A DNA stretch of 64,000 nt from Centrapalus pauciflorus (Eukaryota > Streptophyta > Magnoliopsida > Asterales > Asteraceae). The first letter of the stretch is position 1. Every line of letters begins with the position of its first letter. Positions 1-11,470 of this stretch are shown in pieces. A program made the position numbers and the translations under genes. The stretch is from positions 81,006-145,005 of the forward strand of contig JAANYP010002049.1 of the NCBI GenBank assembly GCA_020465985.1, written 5' to 3'. The notes below the pieces were generated by a model that did no database searches, was not told the origin of the DNA, and was given only the letters and a program-made list of their open reading frames with translations.

Positions 1-2643
1 GAATTTGCTCTATTGCTACTCACAAGCTTTCTTGATTCATATGGGACTTGTTTTGGATGTGGACCTTGATCTTGTTTCATTTGTGGTCCCAAGTCAAATG
101 GAGGAAGGAAGAAATAGCATCTCTAGTGTAATGATGTGATTGTGTATGAGATCGGATCTAGCTCACACGGTACACATGAGGTGTGAATCTTTCTAGAAGC
201 GCAAAAGCGACCGCGAGGTAAAACAGGGCGCTAGCATTCGATTATTGTGTCGCGCATATTGAGTCACACAGCTCGAAATCATGTGCTCCGACTGGGCCAC
301 CAGAGGTGGATAATGCTGGTTTGAACTTCGTGCTGTCCCACTAATACCGTTGCCCTAACATTGCATGTAACTTCAGATTTTTTCATCTAATGTTGTATCT
401 GTTGAGGACTGCATTCTGATTATAGGACAACAGCTAGAAGAATCCTACAGAAAGTTACTACTCATTGTACCTGATTGGATGCTGAGAGTAGAGAAAGTGT
501 GTTGTTGATTATCTCTCTTCAAAACTTGCCTCAGCAGCAGGTGAATATTCTTCCTTCCTAATCTAAAATATTGGCAGGTGGCGTTGTTGAAAGGAGGAGT
601 CTGCGCGATAGCCTTTGAAATTCGCGAACTGTCTGCAATTGATAGCATGCTTTTTAGCTGCTAAGCAAGCCATTGTCTGGTGACTGTGTGTCGCGCCACA
701 TTCTAGTGCCACAATGTCCGCGCTTACGTTCTCATTTTTTGGGGTGCTCTGTTCTTTTTCTTTTATCCATCTTTGTCTCTTGCTGCGACTCACACCAGCC
801 TCCTTCGTGGTTGCCGCGTCAGCTAGTGGTCTCGAGTAGTATGCGGACCAAGGCTTCAGCCCTCACTGATGCTACCTTGGCGCATTGCTTGCCTGATCGC
901 TATCCGAGTATAGGGAGAGAAACTTATTAGACAAGACCTTATTTGATTACGTCCAGTAGCGTTCTCATAGACAAATGGGTTTTGACTGTCTGTGGCCAAC
1001 CTACTGGATTGTTATTTATGTATGCCTTCAAGCACATACTCCTACTTTTTTTTTTTTTAAATATACAACCTTGTATGTCTCATTACTGTAATCAAACCAC
1101 TTCGATCCATTGCTATCTCGCTATGATTGTATACCTAGCCATGCTATGTTTAAAGTATATCACGCATTTTTGTTTTATCAAGTTATGTGCTATTGTTGAG
1201 GGCTACGGTCTAGGTATCTTGCACCACATTCGTTGACCCAATACAGAGTAGACCTATACTGACTTAATAATGACAAAGTTATTTTCATGTGATAGATTGA
1301 CTCTGTCACGTCACCTCTTGCAAGAGTCCAGAGAATGCCTCTTACCCTACGCAGCTTCCTCGCACTCATGCCGTTTTCATGGATTGAGAACCTTAACATT
1401 TGCTGACTCGTGACTTTGATTCAACACTAGCAACCTGTTGTTAGTGGATCATCAACGACGCTTTCCGTATTCTAGCCACATCCAGCTGTAACGGCTAAGT
1501 CTTGATTAATAATGGTTGTGCCACTTATCGTATGCTATGTGATTATGTCAATTACCCCCCGTAGTGACAATAGACCACGTAGTGAGACGTCTAATTACTT
1601 TGATGATCGATGTACCAGAACCTACAATGCTATGAATTGTCCCACTTCACGTTCCTACTGCTTGCTAATTAGATGTTAACAGCTTTGGTTGAGACATGTT
1701 CACCAACTTGAATGTTTCAGCACAAGACTTTCGTGATTCAGATTTTTGAGTGAAGCCCTGACAAACCTGTGTGTGCAAGACGTGATCGAGAGGGTCTTTT
1801 GACACAATTGTTGCGAATTCGAGTTTTTTTGCAACAAGTGGATACCTGCTGAATTGTGGAGATGACGATGGTAGATGTCTTCACCAAACTGCAGTAGAAG
1901 TCATCTATTGAAAACATTATGACTCTGTATAGTGCGACCTTAGGTCGTATTGATCTACTCACTCCACAATTATCGCAAAATTACTTGTGCGTCGGAACCA
2001 ATGTAAAGGGATACCCGCATCCACACGGACTATAGGGCTTGGCTTGGCAGGGAACTATTGGGACTTATACAATAGAGCTGGACCTTTTATGTGCACGATT
2101 CGGCACCAACGAGTCAAAACTATCTTTTCGAAGGCTTCGTGGCACAAGCCTTTATATCTGTTTTCGTCTCTTTTCTTCCAGTAAACTGTCAAGTAATCTG
2201 TAGTCGGTAGAGTTGGGACGTTCTGTTTCTGTTTTATATTCTTCAAGCTCAGTTTCCAAACTTATGGGAATTGTCCAGTTTGCACTGGACTTTTTTAGTT
2301 TTCAAGATTCGCTTTAACGCTTAGAGATTATTCAGATACTAAAAGCATCTGCTTCCAGACAGCAGCTTTGAGATCAAGCGAAAGCAACTTATTCAAACAT
2401 TTTTAAAATTTTTCTTCAGAACTGTTTAAGCCAAGGAAAATTTTGTACCTTATGACATTTCATTCGTAGGATTCAATGCTCTCAGTGCTGAAGCCTTCAG
2501 CTTCAGCCATAACCTGCTTGAAAAACAACTGCTTGTTGGAGGTTGGGGACATCAGTGTTGGCCATCAATGGACATGATTAGTTCTTCATCACAGATTATT
2601 GATATCGAGGAATTCCTCGCCAGTCACTGTCTCTGCCATGAGT
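1..2643. other. No recognisable gene; old intergenic sequence
   Basis: All six frames are broken into short pieces and none shows a domain I recognise. There is no retroelement motif, tRNA or obvious tandem repeat. Short open frames here look like chance. Confidence 0.6.
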
Positions 2644-3072
2644 CTACCGCTCTTTGGCGCCGATTGGAAGACACAGAGTTTTCCAAATTCCTAAGGTTAA
2701 ACCTATTGGCCATAAGGGTGACCTTAAACCCCTAATAGCATCATCCTTGTTAGTTTTAAGTCTTGTTGGGTATTGGCATATTGACACTGACCCCAACAGA
2801 TTTTGGACCACCAAAGTCAGCAGCAGCTTATGTGATACCAGGTGTTTTGCCACACTTGAATGCATGTCAGCTTTGGATAATTTGTCACCGGCCTTCTTTT
2901 TGCCCGCATCCTTGAACCTCCTTTGCCGCATTTCTTCCAGAAACCTTTTCTTGTTGAACCCTTTGACAAGCTGGGCTATCTTTTGCTCATCAACGTCTTG
3001 TTCAGCAAGATCTGCCGGGGACGATTCTTCGTTACTGAACACCTCCTCCTTTTCTTCATCCTGCTGGATCAT
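2644..3072 (-). CDS. Hypothetical ORF, 142 codons, Lys/Glu-rich N-terminal half
   Basis: This frame opens with an acidic stretch (residues about 1-30, many Glu and Asp). A basic segment rich in Lys and Arg follows (about 40-70, including KRFLEEMRQRRFKDAGKKK). The C-terminal half is ordinary sequence that may be a chance extension. I do not recognise a family. An equally long frame lies antisense over the same bases, so coding status is uncertain. It could be a piece of a decayed host gene or an old element gag. The acidic-to-basic switch is the only reason to prefer this strand. Confidence 0.25.
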   Translation of the reverse strand: MIQQDEEKEEVFSNEESSPADLAEQDVDEQKIAQLVKGFNKKRFLEEMRQRRFKDAGKKKAGDKLSKADMHSSVAKHLVSHKLLLTLVVQNLLGSVSICQYPTRLKTNKDDAIRGLRSPLWPIGLTLGIWKTLCLPIGAKER

Positions 3073-4039
3073 GTTGAAATGAACACATCACCTCACCTGA
3101 TATTACAGGCTCTGTACTCCAGCTAGCCCAAAAGGCTTGCCGCCTTTCATTTGGACATTTCCAAGGCATAATATTTTTTTCTTTAGTTGCACTGACCTGT
3201 TCCTCATTTCAGTAAGGGTCCATGCAGGTTGGACTAGATCATACTTCTGCTAATAGTACCTTGCAGTTCCATTAGGATTGTTGATGTGAAAGGTATTCTC
3301 CACTCTTCAGGTTAAAAAATGGTCCAGAAAAATTTGTTCCACTCCGGTTAAGACTTGTCCTGTAGGTGATAGTCCCCAAACGGACGGCCTTGACGATGTC
3401 ATGTCTTAGAAGTCAGTGAAAACCCTGGTGTAGGTTCAGTGAGATTCTCCTTTGGTTTTAGCAAGAAAGTTTCATCGTCTACAAGATTGTTGATCATGTT
3501 GTCAAGTGTGATGTGGGGTCCATCATAGACCGGTACCAGGCAAAGTGATCCCCCACTCTCCGTTGCTGTTTTCATTTTCCCTTCCACCTCTTTTGTTGAA
3601 CAACATTATTCAGGTAGAGGGGAAATGGACAATAGGTTGTAGTTCTGGGCCTTTGCATCCAGCGCCACCAATCCTCGTGTCTTCATCAAGACCATTAGCT
3701 TTTAGCTCTTCTCAAAGGTCCTGGATTTCGGGAGCAGCTCCTTCAACGCTGCGTATAGTTTTATGTTCGTCAGTACACAAGGTGTGCACCCATAGGGACC
3801 TCATCAACCTCCTTCGCGGGCAGTTGCGTACAGTTCCCGACTGCTCTAAGTAGCAGACCATTCGGCCTTCCAACCAAGGAAGTTTAGTTGTTGACTTGAT
3901 TAAATTTTGCGGAGCTTGCCCATAGAGCCATGTGTCATAGTAAGCAAGGAAATTGTTGCAGCACTGTTGTCCACATGCGTGAAACTTGGAGTGAGATGAG
4001 ACGATCTAGAATGGACACACCTAAAACGACTCTAGACTG
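3073..4039. other. Decayed sequence left of a copia-type LTR
   Basis: Only short minus-strand frames are visible (for example 3399-3587), with frequent stops and no recognisable gag or pol motif. If the primer site at 4040-4049 is real, this would be the internal 5' part of a minus-strand element, but no capsid or zinc-knuckle sequence can be seen. Confidence 0.4.
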
Positions 4040-4049
4040 TCTGATACCA
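4040..4049 (-). promoter_or_regulatory. Primer binding site, tRNA-iMet type (partial)
   Basis: Read on the minus strand this is TGGTATCAGA, the usual initiator-Met tRNA match of plant copia elements. It lies 2 nt from the CTAACA end of the adjoining LTR. The match stops after 10 nt. Confidence 0.55.
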
Positions 4050-4051
4050 GT

Positions 4052-5167
4052 TGTTAGGTCCCGAGGAGGTTCCCCAAAGCTTAGTCTGATAGCATCTGCT
4101 GTGAGAGGGGGAGGTGAATACAAGCAAGTTTTAAAACTCGAACACCTACACACTGCTTTCTCTACAATGTTGTAGTATTATTTCAACACATATGTTAACT
4201 ACAAACAAGCATGAATGCGGCAATAGTTCAAGCGGATGGACAATTGAGACACACAGTATGCCTTACTAGTCCTAAGACAGACTCGAACTTAGTATAACAA
4301 TGAATACACTGCACTGAAGAGCACTCACTGTGTTTCCAAGACTTACGACAGGTCTGAGGTAGAAAACAAGCTAGAAAGACACAGAATCTGGTTTAATCCG
4401 AAACGACTTGCATATCATGCAGAATGACACACATGCCGTCCACTCTTGGTTTAAGCACTTGCTTCTTCGACATATTCTTCTGACCTTAGACGCTCCTTTT
4501 ATACTCCACTTAGAGAATCGCAGAGAAAACATCTTCCTTGGACACTGATATGAAGAAGGAGGGAAAGTGCTTGTTTGAACTTGTTGAAAAAGACAACATA
4601 ACCTTTTCTGCACTTTTCTGAAAAGCAGACTTGTCTTCACATGTGCAAAACTTTTGTCTTTTTACTTTGTCTACTGTTGCATTGCCTTTAACTAATTTAG
4701 GAATGTCAACTTTACGTCTTTCTTCCTTGTAAAGGCCTATTTTGATATAAGAAAAAGGTCTGTCACCCTTTTTCAAATAACTTTTTGTCTTCATGTTACA
4801 GAACAGCGTGGGCAAGCTGAGCAGTTCTGTTTTCCACTTTGTCTTCAACTTTGTAAACTGATCTTGTAGTCAAAAACAATACATGATGACTTGGAAACAT
4901 ATTCCATAAAGTGTTTAGCCTGTTCACAAAGAACAGGTTCTGTTCACAAAGAACAGAACACTTAAAAATGCCCAAGCTGCTCAACAGTGTAGAGCAGCGT
5001 AGACAGTTTATGTCCAGCCTGTTCAGCAGACAGAGCAGCTTGGACAAACTGTCTTAGTTGCAACACATGCAACATATAGAACAGCTTTAGATTGATATTG
5101 CAAATCATTTTCAGGTTTCAATAAGGCATATAACAGGCCTTAAATTCAACCTTCAAATGCATCAACA
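4052..5167 (-). repeat. Long copia-type LTR, about 1.1 kb
   Basis: On the minus strand the segment starts TGTTGATGC and ends CCTAACA. It has a TATA box (TATAAAAG, 4496-4503) about two-thirds of the way along. The U5 end is C-rich (CACCTCCCCCTCTC) and is followed by a tRNA-iMet primer match. It also holds two tandem copies of a palindromic 17-mer (4920-4936 and 4940-4956; arms CTGTTC and GAACAG). The length and features suit a Sirevirus-like LTR. The far boundary at 5167 is inferred from the TG/CA rule and the polypurine-like tract beyond it; I found no target-site duplication. Confidence 0.55.
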
Positions 5168-5329
5168 GGTTTGATTATAAAATCTCCCCCTCAGATGTAG
5201 AACAGGTTTGACTGAGGCCTTTTTGTGCCTAACAGGGTTAGACTCTGCAACATAACACATATAGCATGCACAACACAGATATCTCGATACACATAATACA
5301 TCTCAATACACAACACAGATCTCTACTCA
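5168..5329 (-). other. Polypurine-like tract and short flank
   Basis: The minus strand has CTGAGGGGGAG (5184-5193), a polypurine tract of the Sirevirus kind, 16 nt outside the LTR edge. The rest has no coding signal. Its right edge with the Gypsy-type LTR is not resolved. Confidence 0.4.
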
Positions 5330-6501
5330 AAAGGGGACGCCGTTCCCCAGCTAACAGGCCGCACACAGCAGCGGTTAGCTCACAATAGGCACAGGAGCGA
5401 CCTGGCAATAAACACTGCTGTATATATACAGTCTCATACTTCGTGACTGGTTAGGGACAGTCAGCCTGCGCGATCACATATCGCGGACACCTGCAACTCA
5501 AACACGTATAACACATATATAGGGCAGATAGAATCTTACCTGCACTGTATCTCCGTCTCATATACACATATCGCAACACATAACTGACTCATAAGAGAGT
5601 ACGCGCGTTTTGTAAAGAACTCGAGTACTCACCAAACACCTCAAAGCAACGGCAACCCAAATCTCTATCACGGATCGGTACGTGGTCGGCTCGAACCTGT
5701 AAACATCACGGATCCTAACAGATCAATACAAACTTGACCGAATAAAGACCGAAACCCAAACACAATTATTATAAGCAAACACGACCAACGGAACCACCCT
5801 GAACGAACAAACCACGCCCAAAAACCCCCCACCAGCAGCCGCCGCATCGCGGGCCCGCGCTCGGGCAACTCGGTCGCGCCGGGGCCATCGCGGCCGCTCT
5901 CACGCTGTTGCAGGCGTCCTCTACTCTTCGAACATGGCGGAACCAAGGGGATTTACGCCCCAAATTTCATTTCCAAACAAATACTAACTCATACACAACT
6001 ACTTCTAGGTGTCTTAAACCAATTCTCAATTCCAGCAACATGAACATACGAATTTTCAACAATTAAAACTCACAAATTCATACCTTGAGCTCAAGAACAC
6101 TAGAGGAGGAAGAAGAAGATCAACCTTCAACAATCAACTTAACCTCTTGGTGATTTTCAGCAGCTCCACACACTTCTCACACACCGCACGTTTCTGTTTT
6201 TGGAAGGCAAAGGAAGGAAGAAGGAGAAGCGTATTCAAGTTAATCCACATATATACGCTTTCTATAATTAGAAATCCCGAACCCGATACGGCTTTTTCAC
6301 AATTAATATCATTTTAACACAATTAAATCCACGATCTCAAAATTAATAATAATCCGCTAATTATTAACTCGGAGACACGTATCACTCGGTCTCGACACGT
6401 TAAATCCACGAAACGGAGTTTAATTGGAACAACGCAATAATATTAAATAAATGAGCCAATAATTTAAATCCACGTACCAGGCTCAAATCCGGGATGTTAC
6501 A
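5330..6501 (-). repeat. Ty3/Gypsy-type LTR, solo or truncated
   Basis: Read from 6501 leftwards the sequence begins TGTAACATCCCGGATTTGAG, the characteristic start of many plant chromovirus (Tekay-like) LTRs. A TATATA run lies near 6246-6257. A splice-donor-like AAGGTATG lies further in, and a GC-rich block follows at 5780-5945. The left end is not resolved, so the start given is approximate. No Gypsy gag or pol is present in the window, so this is a solo or cut-off LTR. Its right edge directly abuts open gag sequence of element 1 at 6502, whose 5' half is missing. Confidence 0.55.
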
Positions 6502-7546
6502 ATACCAAAGAAGTAGAGCTAGCAAAATCTAAGGTAAAGGTAGCTGAGGTAAACAGTAAACTTGAAAAGTTTAGGAACTCATCACTCAACCTAGGGAAGA
6601 TCTTAGATGCACAACGTCAGTCTAAGAAGCCTGTAGGTCTAGGGTATCATAAGAGTCCTGCACCTTTCAATGATAACTACGTACCTCAACCTCAGGAGAA
6701 AACTGAAAAATCAGTTGAATCAGAGGAAAAACCTGAACCAGTGTCTGAAATTGCTAAAGAAAAAGAAACTAAGGTGACCACTCATAATGTCCAGATTAAG
6801 AAGGTTAAATTTGTGCCATCCTCTAGTGAAAAACCTGTAAGACAACACAAAATTGACTTTAATGATCAGGAGGAGGAACTAGTGACTATACTTGACACAA
6901 AAGAACTAGACACTAGTGAGACACCTAAGTCAAAGGGCACACATAAAAAGTCAATTGACAAAATGTCTTGCTTTAGATGTCATGAAAGGGGGCATGTTCT
7001 TCTAGTTGTCCACATAGGAAAGTAGATTCTACACCTAAAACTGGAAAGCCGGAACAACATAAGCCTTCTACGAGTGTTGCTAGCACAAGTAGTTCTCATA
7101 ATAACGAGAAAATTGTGCAAGCTGCACCAAAATTAGCTGTGAAACAAACACCTGTGTCAGGTCAACCCAAAGAATTGATTAGGACTAACTCACCAAATAG
7201 AGTCATTAATCAATCTAGGTCAGGACCCCAACAGAATTATAGGAGTACTACACCTAGCAAAGCCTACACTCCGGTTACGTCACACACTCCTGTAAGACAT
7301 CAAACACCAGGTAGAGCTCAGGCATATCAATCGGAAATGCCTTATAATCGAAAGTATTCTAGAGCTCCACAGCAAATGGCTACACAAAGGCCGAGAGTGA
7401 ACTTAAATCACTCAACACCACAACAGACTCAAAATCAAAAACCCAAGTCACCTTAAAGGAGAGATGGGTATTTTAAAGAGTTCAAGTATGTGGACGAGAA
7501 TGGTATTACCAAGTCAGTTATGGCTTGGGTTCCCCGTGATCACTAA
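6502..7546 (+). pseudogene. gag: gag, C-terminal part (element 1)
   Basis: The open frame enters at the left edge without a start. It carries a coiled-coil-like stretch, then the ILDAQR...GLGYHKSP motif typical of Sirevirus-type Gag. A CCHC zinc knuckle follows (CFRCHERGH, near 6969). A one-base frameshift falls inside the knuckle at about 6996-7001, and the fourth Cys is read in the new frame. The tail is rich in Thr, Pro and Gln. An in-frame TAA lies at 7454, but the frame continues to the typical Gag end (SVMAWVPRDH) with a stop at 7544-7546. The product would be the nucleocapsid of virus-like particles. It cannot be made intact here. Confidence 0.85.
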
Positions 7547-9873
7547 TCTATTTTCTTTCATGTAAAGGAGATAACTACAGGTCCAAACAACAAGTGGTTC
7601 GTCGATAGTGGTTGCTCCAGACACATGACAGGGGAAAGAAGTCTACTCGCAGACTTCAAAGGAGGGAATCGGGCTTTGTATCATTCGCTGGAAATAAAGG
7701 AGGAAATATCACCGGTACTGGAGTGGTCACTAATGGGACTATCAAATTGGATCAAGTTTATCACGTTAATAAACTGGTTCACAATCTCATTAGTGTATCT
7801 CAAATCTGTGATAAGAAGAACTCAGTTCTTTTCACTGATACTGAGGCGTTAGTGCTAAATCCGGGATTGCAAGTACCTGAAAAATGGATACTGATAAGGG
7901 CTCCAAGGAAGAATGACCTATACATGCTCGACATGAACAAGCCGGAATCTTCAATGAGACCAATTTGTCTGCTATCAAAAGCTTCAGAGACTGAATCGGT
8001 TTTATGGCACAGATGCATGGCACACTTGCACCTAAGAAAAATGAACTACATTTCGAAAAATGGATTGGTGCAAGGTGTTCTGATGAAGAGTTTTCAGTTC
8101 GAGGACAAGTGTCTACTTTGCAAGAAAGGAAAACAACACAAGAAAGCACACAAGTCCAAGACTCAGAACTCATTAGCTGCAACGTTCGTTTTGTTGCATA
8201 TGGGCTTGTTTGGGCCAATCAACAAAAGGAGCATCGGTGGTAGTTGGTATTGTTTGATTATTACTGATGATTACTCACATTTTTCTTGGGTTTTCTTTTT
8301 AGGTACAAAGGACGAGACCGCTGCAAAGCTCATCAGGTTCTTAGACCAAGGAGAACTTGCAATAGGAACCAAATGGGTTTTTAAGTGCAAAAGAGATGAT
8401 CGGGGTATAGTCACTCGCAACAAAGCAAGGCTTGTGGTAAAGGGTTTCAACCAACAGGAAGGAATCGATTACAATGAAGTGTTTGCGCCAGTGGCAAGGC
8501 TTGAAGCAATTCGTTTGTTTCTAGCTTTTGCTTCCTTCAAAGGTTTCAAAGTTTATCAACTCGACGTAAAGAGCGCGTTTATTTAAGGGAAAGTGAAGGA
8601 GCTGGTGTATGTGGAACAGCCGCCTGGGTTTACAGATTCGAAATATCCAGATAGAGTATATCGGTTAGATAAGGCTTTGTATGGATTACATCAAGCACCA
8701 AGGGCGTGCTACGAGACTCTATCTAATCATCTTTTAGACAATGGGTTTGAAAGAGGGAGAATAGATAATACGCTGTTTGTGAAGCGAAAAGGTGAACATT
8801 TCATCTTGGTACAAGTGTACGTCGATGATATAATTTTTGGGTCATCAGACGAGCAGATGTGCACAGACTTTGAAAAGGTGATGAAGTCTAAGGTTGAGAT
8901 GAGTGTGATGGGTGAGTTAAACTTCTTTCTGGGTTTGTAAGTCGAACAGAGGAAGGAGGTCATGTTTATTCACTAGATGAAGTATGTCTACGACATCTTA
9001 GAGCGCTTCGGGATGGAAGGAACCAAGCTGACAGCTCACTTCAGCACGCCGATTCAAGGGAATCATAATCTCGCACCGGCTACAGAAAGTGATACCGATG
9101 TGGATCCGATGTTATATCGGGCCATGATTGGGACACTCATGTATTTAACTGCTTCTAGACCTGATATAATGTTTGCTGTGTGTATTTGTGCTAGGTTTCA
9201 AGCTAATCCAAAGGAGATGCACATGAAAGCTGTGAAGCGGATTCTGAGATACCTCAAGTCGAAACCGAAGCTGGGAATTTTGTATCACGCGGAGGGCGAT
9301 CTGGAATTGGAGGCGTTCACGGATTCAAACTATGGAGGATGCAGCTTGAATCGCAAGTCAACAACTGGAGGTTGTCAGTTCCTTGGAGGGAGGCTCGTTT
9401 CCTGGCAATGCAGGAAACAGACTTTGGTAGCCGTGTCAACGTGCGTGGCCGAATATGTTGCTGCGGGTAGTTGCTGTTCACAGGTTTTGTGGGTACAACA
9501 ACAATTGCGGGATTACGGTTTGACTTACACTCACACTCCTATTAGGATAGATAACCAGTCTACTATTGCAATAACCAAAAATTCAGTTAATCACAGTACA
9601 ACCAAGCACATAGACATAAGACACCACTTTATACGTGATTGTGCTGAAAAGAATTGAATTAAGCTGGTTAAAGTTGCAACGGATGAGAATAATGCGGATT
9701 TATTTACTAAAGCTTTTGATAACTCACGGTTTGATTATTTAGTTCAACTAAACGGAATGCGTAATCCAGAGAAATTGACCTTAGTAGAGTTTATTTCCTA
9801 TTATAGCAGTATAATTTCTTTTTTTTTTAGTAATTTTAGTAGCTTAGGAGAATTCCTCTTTATAGTAAGTTAG
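7547..9873 (+). pseudogene. pol: pol: protease, integrase, RT, RNase H (element 1), internally deleted
   Basis: Pol continues in the same frame as the end of gag after one stop. The protease site is [13 protein letters not shown] (about 7595-7630). A frameshift falls near 7670. The GAG-pre-integrase zinc region (WHRCMAHLH...CLLCKKGKQ) and the start of the integrase core ([12 protein letters not shown]) are present. Near 8345-8362 the sequence jumps in frame to the RT segment IGTKWVFK, so the rest of integrase, including two acidic catalytic positions, is gone. RT has [11 protein letters not shown]. In-frame stops lie at 8584, 8938, 8974 and 9655. RNase H shows TDSNYGGC and DNQSTIA, but the usual STxEAEY motif reads STCVAEY, so one acidic residue is lost. 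Confidence 0.88.
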
Positions 9874-10326
9874 TAGGCTATTTTGTTTTCTTACTCTTAT
9901 TTATGAAAAACAAAAGAAAAAAGAGAGAAAATCATAAAAAGTTCAAAAAAAGAGAATATCAGAGAATGAGTTAAGTCTTAGATACATAGGTTCAAAGTGA
10001 CGAAAATTAGCAGAGTCGATACAATCTCTAAGTGTTGAGCTTTCACACGTAATGCACCTAAAACTCTAAGAGAAATACATTATCTAGTTTGATGTGTTTG
10101 TAGGCATAATACATATAGGGAGTCTCAAGGCTAATAATCTCTTCAAGAAAAAGTCACACGTGTCACTAACCTAGATATATGACCAAATGCTCTTAATTTT
10201 TATGTTAGAGACATATAGAGATTGATTCTAAATGAGGAATGCAAACTTTATGGGGATGTATAGCAACATCAGATACATCATAAAGAAATGAAAAGAATAG
10301 AAAAAATCATGATACTAAGTTGAGAG

Positions 10327-10520
10327 TCAAAACAAGTAACTCTGTTGTACGTAAGTACAGACCTGTTGCCTCTAGTTTGACTCGAGTTAGCAAGATAAGT
10401 CGCTTTGTTGTACGTCGATACAGACCTGTCACCGCTGTCTTGCTAGCTTTAAAATAGACTTTAAGACAAACTAAGACACTCTGTTGTATGTAAATACAGA
10501 ACTATGTCCGACGTGTGCCT
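10327..10520 (+). repeat. Three consecutive imperfect hairpin repeats
   Basis: Three copies of a motif like CTGTTGTACGTAAGTACAGA occur near 10342-10366, 10406-10430 and 10481-10503. Each apex is itself an inverted repeat (TGTAC/GTACA type). The first two are enclosed by further arms (AGTCAAAAC with GTTTGACT; TTAGCAAGA with TCTTGCTAG). The apical sequence is followed by GACCTGT in two copies and by a degenerate version in the third. Confidence 0.65.
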
Positions 10521-10612
10521 TTAAAAGAGAGTTTGCAATACCAAAAAGTTATAATCATTGTGTGTATGCCTTGATCATGAAAGTATGTCTAAGTATGAGT
10601 CACGTAAGGTAA

Positions 10613-10686
10613 TTTGAGAAAGTTGAATTTAATTCAAAGATTTTCAAAATTTGAGAAAGTTGAATTTAATTCAAAGATTTTCAAAA
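10613..10686 (+). repeat. 37-bp tandem duplication
   Basis: Two adjacent, essentially identical 37-bp units, each containing the palindrome TTGAATTTAATTCAA. A third partial TTTTCAAAA follows. Confidence 0.85.
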
Positions 10687-10689
10687 TTT

Positions 10690-11320
10690 TCAAAATTTTC
10701 AGTTAAATTCGAAGTTAAGACAAAGTCGAATGTTACATTCGAATTTGGCAGTAAATTCGAATTTGGAGACAAATTCGAAGGTGGTTAGTATATATAGATA
10801 AACAGTAAACATTCATTGTTCACCTACATTCGAGTTTACCCTTCGAGTTTATTCAGTGCGATTTCGAGTTTAGCCTTCGAATTTAACGATTTCGAGTTTT
10901 CACCTATTCATCAAAGTTTTGTACTTTGGGTTCGATACTATAGCAAAATCTAGGTATAAACAACATTATAATACAGGATTTAGGAAGTTTTAGACTCAAT
11001 TTGAGCCAAAATCGACAAGATTTGAGGTTTTAAGGATTTTGAACTTTGTGATTCAAAATCACAAAGTTTAAACTGGTGAAATTTCAAATAAGTGACAAAT
11101 ATCTTCGATTAGAACCTATTAGGACTAGTGAATGTGATTTTCTAAGTCTAAAATGGTTTAATATCTTGGTTTTGTGTTTGAATGTGCCAACATTCGAGTT
11201 TGTTCTTATGCTTCGAATTTGTCCCTAAATTCGAACATGTCATTAAAGTCGAATTAAGGTTAAATTCGAACATGTCACTAATTTCGAACACGTCATTCGA
11301 ATTTGTTATTAAAATCGAAA
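10690..11320 (+). repeat. Cluster of TTCGAA-centred palindromic boxes (element 1)
   Basis: AAATTCGAATTT-like boxes recur many times, in both full and half forms. They lie in the spacer before the env-like ORF, and the same boxes recur in this element's LTR (14700-14790). The position matches the repeated-motif boxes reported upstream of the envelope in Sireviruses, but the core is TTCGAA rather than CGG-CCG. Confidence 0.65.
10789..10798 (+). promoter_or_regulatory. TATA-like box in the pol-env spacer
   Basis: TATATATAGA, about 670 nt upstream of the env-like splice acceptor. It is a candidate internal promoter, by analogy with better examples in elements 3 and 4. Confidence 0.35.
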
Positions 11321-11368
11321 TGGTAGAATAATTTTAATGTCAGACTCGTAGAAATTCATATGTGTTGG

Positions 11369-11394
11369 ATTTTGAACTTACATAAGTTCAAAAT
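11369..11394 (+). other. Perfect hairpin upstream of env-like ORF (element 1)
   Basis: Arms ATTTTGAACTT and AAGTTCAAAAT (11 bp) are separated by ACAT. It ends 74 nt before a pyrimidine-rich tract and the acceptor TTGTGCAG (AG at 11467-11468). Confidence 0.7.
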
Positions 11395-11470
11395 AAAACA
11401 AAATTTGAATTTAAACAAGTTTATTTTTATTTTATCCCTTCTAATATATTTTATACTTTATTGTGCAGAT

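Larger units (their letters stand above)
9874..11368 (+). other. pol-env spacer of element 1
   Basis: This is non-coding and AT-rich. In order it holds three consecutive hairpins (10327-10520), a 37-bp tandem duplication (10613-10686), many TTCGAA-centred boxes (about 10690-11320), and a TATA-like box at 10789-10798. No open frame of note is present. Confidence 0.7.

Noticed and set aside
445..2246. Several short open frames on both strands near the window start
   Set aside because: They overlap one another on opposite strands, lack domains or codon preference, and match the density expected by chance.
2654..3082. Plus-strand 142-codon frame antisense to the hypothetical minus-strand ORF
   Set aside because: Its Ser/Leu-rich composition looks like a mirror of the charged minus-strand frame. 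Neither is proven; I kept only the minus-strand one at low confidence.
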